From the NCBI GenBank assembly GCA_016342495.1, contig JAEIOG010000046.1, positions 1-37,489 of the forward strand: a DNA stretch of 37,489 nucleotides, in the 5' to 3' direction. The stretch is from Phycisphaerae bacterium (GTDB taxonomy: Bacteria; Planctomycetota; Phycisphaerae; Sedimentisphaerales; SM23-30). The notes beneath the pieces are model-generated. The model was not told the DNA's origin. It did no database searches and worked only from the letters and a program-made list of their open reading frames with translations. A program made the position numbers and the translations under genes. Positions 35,282 to 37,489 of this stretch are shown here, in pieces (the stretch's first letter is position 1; every line of letters begins with the position of its first letter).

Positions 35282-35743
35282 ATGTCCAATGTAAAAAATA
35301 TAATCATCGCCGGCCTCGGTGGCCAGGGTGTTCTTAAAGCCTCCGACATCTTAGCTGAAGTAGTTTTCAATGCTGGATTCGATGTCAAAAAAAGTGAAAT
35401 TCATGGCATGGCCCAACGTGGCGGATCTGTCAGTAGCGATATCCGTTTTGGTCCAGAAGTGCTAAGTCCGATGGTACCGATTGGCCAGGCCGACTTTCTG
35501 GTTTGTATCGCTGAAGACCAGGTCGAACCCAACAAACACAAAGGCGGCGAAATCATCGTACCGTCTATGATCGAACAAAGCAAACTGGCAAACAAACGCA
35601 GCATCAATGTCGCCCTGCTAGGCAAGCTAAGCACAAAACTCGATATCGACAAGACCCTGTGGCTTCAGGCAATCAAAGACAAACTGCCGGAAAAACTCCA
35701 CGATATCAACATCGAAGCCTTCGAACTGGGCCGCAATTCATAA
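35282..35743 (+). CDS. iorB: IorB, indolepyruvate ferredoxin oxidoreductase beta subunit (short form)
   Basis: The 153-residue subunit belongs to the gamma-type family of 2-oxoacid:ferredoxin oxidoreductases. IIIAGLGGQGVLKASDILAE at the N-terminus and KSEIHGMAQRGGSVSSDIRFG are diagnostic. Most IorB proteins have about 190-200 residues, so this is short at the C-terminus, in parallel with the shortened IorA. AAAGGATTTTATT precedes the ATG. It is the second gene of the iorAB operon and is followed by a strong terminator. Confidence 0.92.
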   Translation: MSNVKNIIIAGLGGQGVLKASDILAEVVFNAGFDVKKSEIHGMAQRGGSVSSDIRFGPEVLSPMVPIGQADFLVCIAEDQVEPNKHKGGEIIVPSMIEQSKLANKRSINVALLGKLSTKLDIDKTLWLQAIKDKLPEKLHDINIEAFELGRNS

Positions 35744-35767
35744 ACCAGTTCTCCATTGTAAAAATCC

Positions 35768-35799
35768 AAACGCCAATGCCCAATACAGCATTGGCGTTT
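35768..35799 (+). terminator. Rho-independent terminator of iorAB
   Basis: A perfect 12-bp stem (AAACGCCAATGC with GCATTGGCGTTT), an 8-base loop and a T-run (TTTTTTG) lie 25 bases after the iorB stop. Confidence 0.95.
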
Positions 35800-36187
35800 T
35801 TTGTATCATAATTTCTATCTGATAATACCTATCCAAAAAAAAAACCAATCAAATCACCGCCAATAATGACTAAAAAAACTCTTATACTGGCCAAAAACAT
35901 AATAAAACTGTTCCTTGACAATATTTTTTTAATTTAATCAATTGTTCTATTGACTATTGCTATAAAATCTGTTAAATTTTTTGGCTCGAAGTAATTTTGA
36001 TTACTTGCTAATTTATCAGCAAACTTTTGTCGATAAATTACTTATGACAAGTTAATATTGAGCTGTCTGGCTTTGATCACTCAACCAGATGGCTTTTCAT
36101 GCGTACAGGTCTCAATACCAGGCAAAGTTTGTTTCCCAACGCATCTCCGAGTGTAAGTTATTACTGAATAACAACTTACATGCTCCA
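35800..36187. other. Intergenic region upstream of tRNA-Ser
   Basis: No gene is seen. A 9-bp perfect inverted repeat (TAATTTATC 36009-36017 with GATAAATTA 36032-36040, 14-base loop) lies about 150 bases upstream of the tRNA. TTGACA near 35915 and TATAAAAT near 35961 are too far apart to pair as one promoter. Confidence 0.5.
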
Positions 36188-37489
36188 GGAGGAGTGGCAG
36201 AGTGGTTGATCGCGGCGGTCTTGAAAACCGTTGTACCGAAAGGTACCGGGGGTTCGAATCCCTCCTCCTCCGTTTATAGTATAACCCGCTTTATGGCCTG
36301 AAAAACCTGTTTTTGGCCCCATAAAGCGGGTTTTCTGTTTCATGGTAGTAATAGTATTAAATGCTCGTCTTCGTCCATCGTTATCCACTGAATTTGATTG
36401 TTGCGTGCAGGCTATGTCACAAATTACGTCACAACTATTTTTACCGTTATCGTACTTGTATTGCTTGGGGGTTTTGGCCTCAAATACTACTTCTGTTATA
36501 TCGTCGGTTCCTGTCTTTTTTTGTTCTTGTTTAGCGGTGTTTCTAAAGTCTGGTAGGGCGGCAATTGCTTGGCTCTGCTGGCCCCTTAATGAATGGGTGT
36601 ATCGGCTCATCGTCAAATTAATATCGCTATGCCTCATTAAGTCCTGGGCGGTTTTGGGGTGTACTCCTGACGCAGCCAATAGCGTTCCAAAGGTATGACG
36701 CAAGGCGTGAAAATCCAGCTTGCCGCTGCCGGTGTCCTGATGGTCAATACTTGCGGCTTCATAATCAGCCTTTATCATTCTTGACAGGCTATGAATATCA
36801 GGCATATTAAATGCCTTTGCCTTTGGTAAGTGCTTAGATAGATATTGCTTTAATACCTCGGCAGTATCGGCTTTCAATGGCAGGCTGGCGGTGTTGCGGT
36901 TCTTTGTGTATCCAGCTTCAACTGTTACAATGTTATTATTAAAATCAAAGCTGGCAGCCGTTAAGCTGTTGAGTTCGGACGCTCTCAAGCCTGTTTCAAC
37001 TGCTAAGCGATACAATAAAGCCCGCTGGTATCCGTCCATATTGCCCCTGGGCGGCTGCTGGGCGGTCGTTTGCAATAATCTGGCTATTTCCTCCACTTCC
37101 AAAGCCCGGCGGCGTATGCTCTCGCTCTTGTCGATCTTAATAGGCTTCAAATATTCAACTGGGCTTTCGGTGGCTCGGCGATCATCTATCATAAAATTAC
37201 AAAACTGTTTACATGCCTGTAAATAGCTGTTGGCTGTCCTGCTGCCTATCCCGGTTTTACCATCAGCCTGGGCTTGTCTCAATTTACCGATATACTTTTG
37301 TAAGGTGCTGGCGCTAACATCTGACCAAAGGCGAAAACCGCAACCGTCAAAAAGTCTCTTTACCCGGTCATATTGCTGCTTGGCTTGCTTTTCGGTATTG
37401 CCCCCGGCAAGGATATTGTGCTTGAAGTCTTCAAGGTGTTCGCTAAGCTTCTTGCCACTGGCTGCCCTGGTGGCGGTGACAATATCAGC
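36176..37489 (-). CDS. Tyrosine recombinase/integrase (N-terminus beyond the window)
   Basis: The frame is open from the right edge, so 437 residues are visible and the N-terminus is missing; a TTG at 37282 is internal. A SAM-like core-binding domain ([20 protein letters not shown]) precedes the catalytic domain. Catalytic residues are Arg in TGLRASEL, Lys in YTKNRNT, His-x-x-Arg in HALRHTF, His in LMRHSD and the nucleophile Tyr in SRYTH. A long unstructured tail follows, and its last roughly 30 residues ([17 protein letters not shown], then [11 protein letters not shown]) are encoded by the antisense strand of the tRNA-Ser gene. It faces and overlaps that tRNA, as expected for an integrase whose attachment site is the tRNA 3' end. 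Confidence 0.9.
   Translation of the reverse strand, partial: ADIVTATRAASGKKLSEHLEDFKHNILAGGNTEKQAKQQYDRVKRLFDGCGFRLWSDVSASTLQKYIGKLRQAQADGKTGIGSRTANSYLQACKQFCNFMIDDRRATESPVEYLKPIKIDKSESIRRRALEVEEIARLLQTTAQQPPRGNMDGYQRALLYRLAVETGLRASELNSLTAASFDFNNNIVTVEAGYTKNRNTASLPLKADTAEVLKQYLSKHLPKAKAFNMPDIHSLSRMIKADYEAASIDHQDTGSGKLDFHALRHTFGTLLAASGVHPKTAQDLMRHSDINLTMSRYTHSLRGQQSQAIAALPDFRNTAKQEQKKTGTDDITEVVFEAKTPKQYKYDNGKNSCDVICDIACTQQSNSVDNDGRRRAFNTITTMKQKTRFMGPKTGFSGHKAGYTINGGGGIRTPGTFRYNGFQDRRDQPLCHSSWSM
36188..36272 (+). tRNA. tRNA-Ser (anticodon UGA)
   Basis: The 85-base gene folds as a class II tRNA. Acceptor arms GGAGGAG and CTCCTCC pair perfectly with discriminator G73. The anticodon stem CGGTCTTGAAAACCG carries TGA in the loop. 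A variable arm TACCGAAAGGTA forms the long extra stem, and the T-loop is GTTCGAATC. The CCA end is not encoded. It decodes UCA codons and is not tRNA-Sec, whose anticodon would be UCA. Confidence 0.96.
36240..37489. mobile_element. Left edge of a tRNA-Ser-integrated element (continues past the window)
   Basis: The integrase gene starts outside the window and runs into the 3' part of tRNA-Ser, the classic edge of an integrative island or prophage. The attachment core should lie within the tRNA 3' half (about 36240-36272). The other end, with a second copy of that core, is not in the window, so element size and cargo are unknown. Confidence 0.6.
36283..36332 (+). terminator. Terminator of tRNA-Ser inside the integrase gene
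   Basis: A 14-bp perfect inverted repeat (AACCCGCTTTATGG with CCATAAAGCGGGTT) with a 22-base loop lies 10 bases after the tRNA and is followed on the plus strand by TTCTGTTT. It lies within the integrase coding region on the other strand. Confidence 0.7.

Noticed and set aside
36188-36272. tRNA with UGA anticodon as a selenocysteine or suppressor tRNA
   Set aside because: Anticodon UGA reads UCA (serine). A tRNA reading UGA needs anticodon UCA, and the acceptor stem is the normal 7 bp.
37280-37282. Start of the integrase at TTG 37282
   Set aside because: The frame stays open with plausible core-binding-domain sequence to the window edge, so the gene is simply cut off.

Overview
The window looks like a chromosomal segment of an anaerobic planctomycete, most likely of the class Phycisphaerae (Sedimentisphaerales-like). 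This rests on marker content, not a database search. The markers are: a giant secreted protein with an LEPR-XLL-type N-terminal motif; a prepilin-like protein with an FTLIELL start and a C-terminal VDGH motif; a leucine-rich-repeat protein ending in a dockerin-like GDLNDD segment; a Tat-exported sulfatase; a ThuA-like lipoprotein; and an ECF sigma factor with a membrane-anchored C-terminal extension. The ferredoxin-linked enzymes NfnAB and IorAB fit anaerobic life. The DNA is moderately AT-rich. Of the 20 ordinary genes whose end is visible, 18 stop with TAA and two with TAG; none uses TGA.

Layout. Positions 1-6900: a gene tail, a lipoprotein, a D-2-hydroxyacid dehydrogenase, a ThuA-like lipoprotein, an orphan ABC ATPase, a decayed alcohol dehydrogenase fragment, a secreted protein with an in-frame TGA, and a HTH-receiver regulator. 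Positions 7400-18430: a secreted glycosidase-like protein, the electron-bifurcating transhydrogenase pair nfnA-nfnB, rsmB, a sulfatase, a repeat-rich intergenic island, and a lipid-synthesis cluster (M24 peptidase, accB, accC). Positions 18858-33097: a 3567-residue repeat protein, then a minus-strand run of ECF sigma factor, prepilin-like protein and LRR-dockerin protein; sigma and prepilin overlap by 11 bases. Positions 33639-35800: iorA-iorB with a strong terminator. Positions 36188-37489: tRNA-Ser(UGA), with a tyrosine recombinase running into it from the right, which marks the edge of an integrated element that continues past the window.

The strongest candidate for something undescribed is the secreted protein at 4549-6042 (minus strand). 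Its frame is interrupted by one TGA at 4693-4695 and then continues for 47 well-formed codons to a TAG and a rho-independent terminator. The codons around the TGA read PFG-(TGA)-GGTCG. A perfect 8-bp stem with a 3-base loop starts 13 bases downstream, with geometry matching a bacterial SECIS element. It is therefore a candidate exported selenoprotein of unknown family. No selenocysteine machinery gene is in the window, so this is a prediction.

Metabolic reading. NfnAB couples NADH, NADPH and ferredoxin. IorAB oxidises aryl-pyruvates to acyl-CoA with ferredoxin reduction, and its alpha subunit lacks the usual C-terminal ferredoxin domain. The sulfatase, glycosidase-like protein and ThuA protein point to degradation of sulfated or complex polysaccharides. 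The giant protein, LRR-dockerin protein and prepilin belong to the cell surface.
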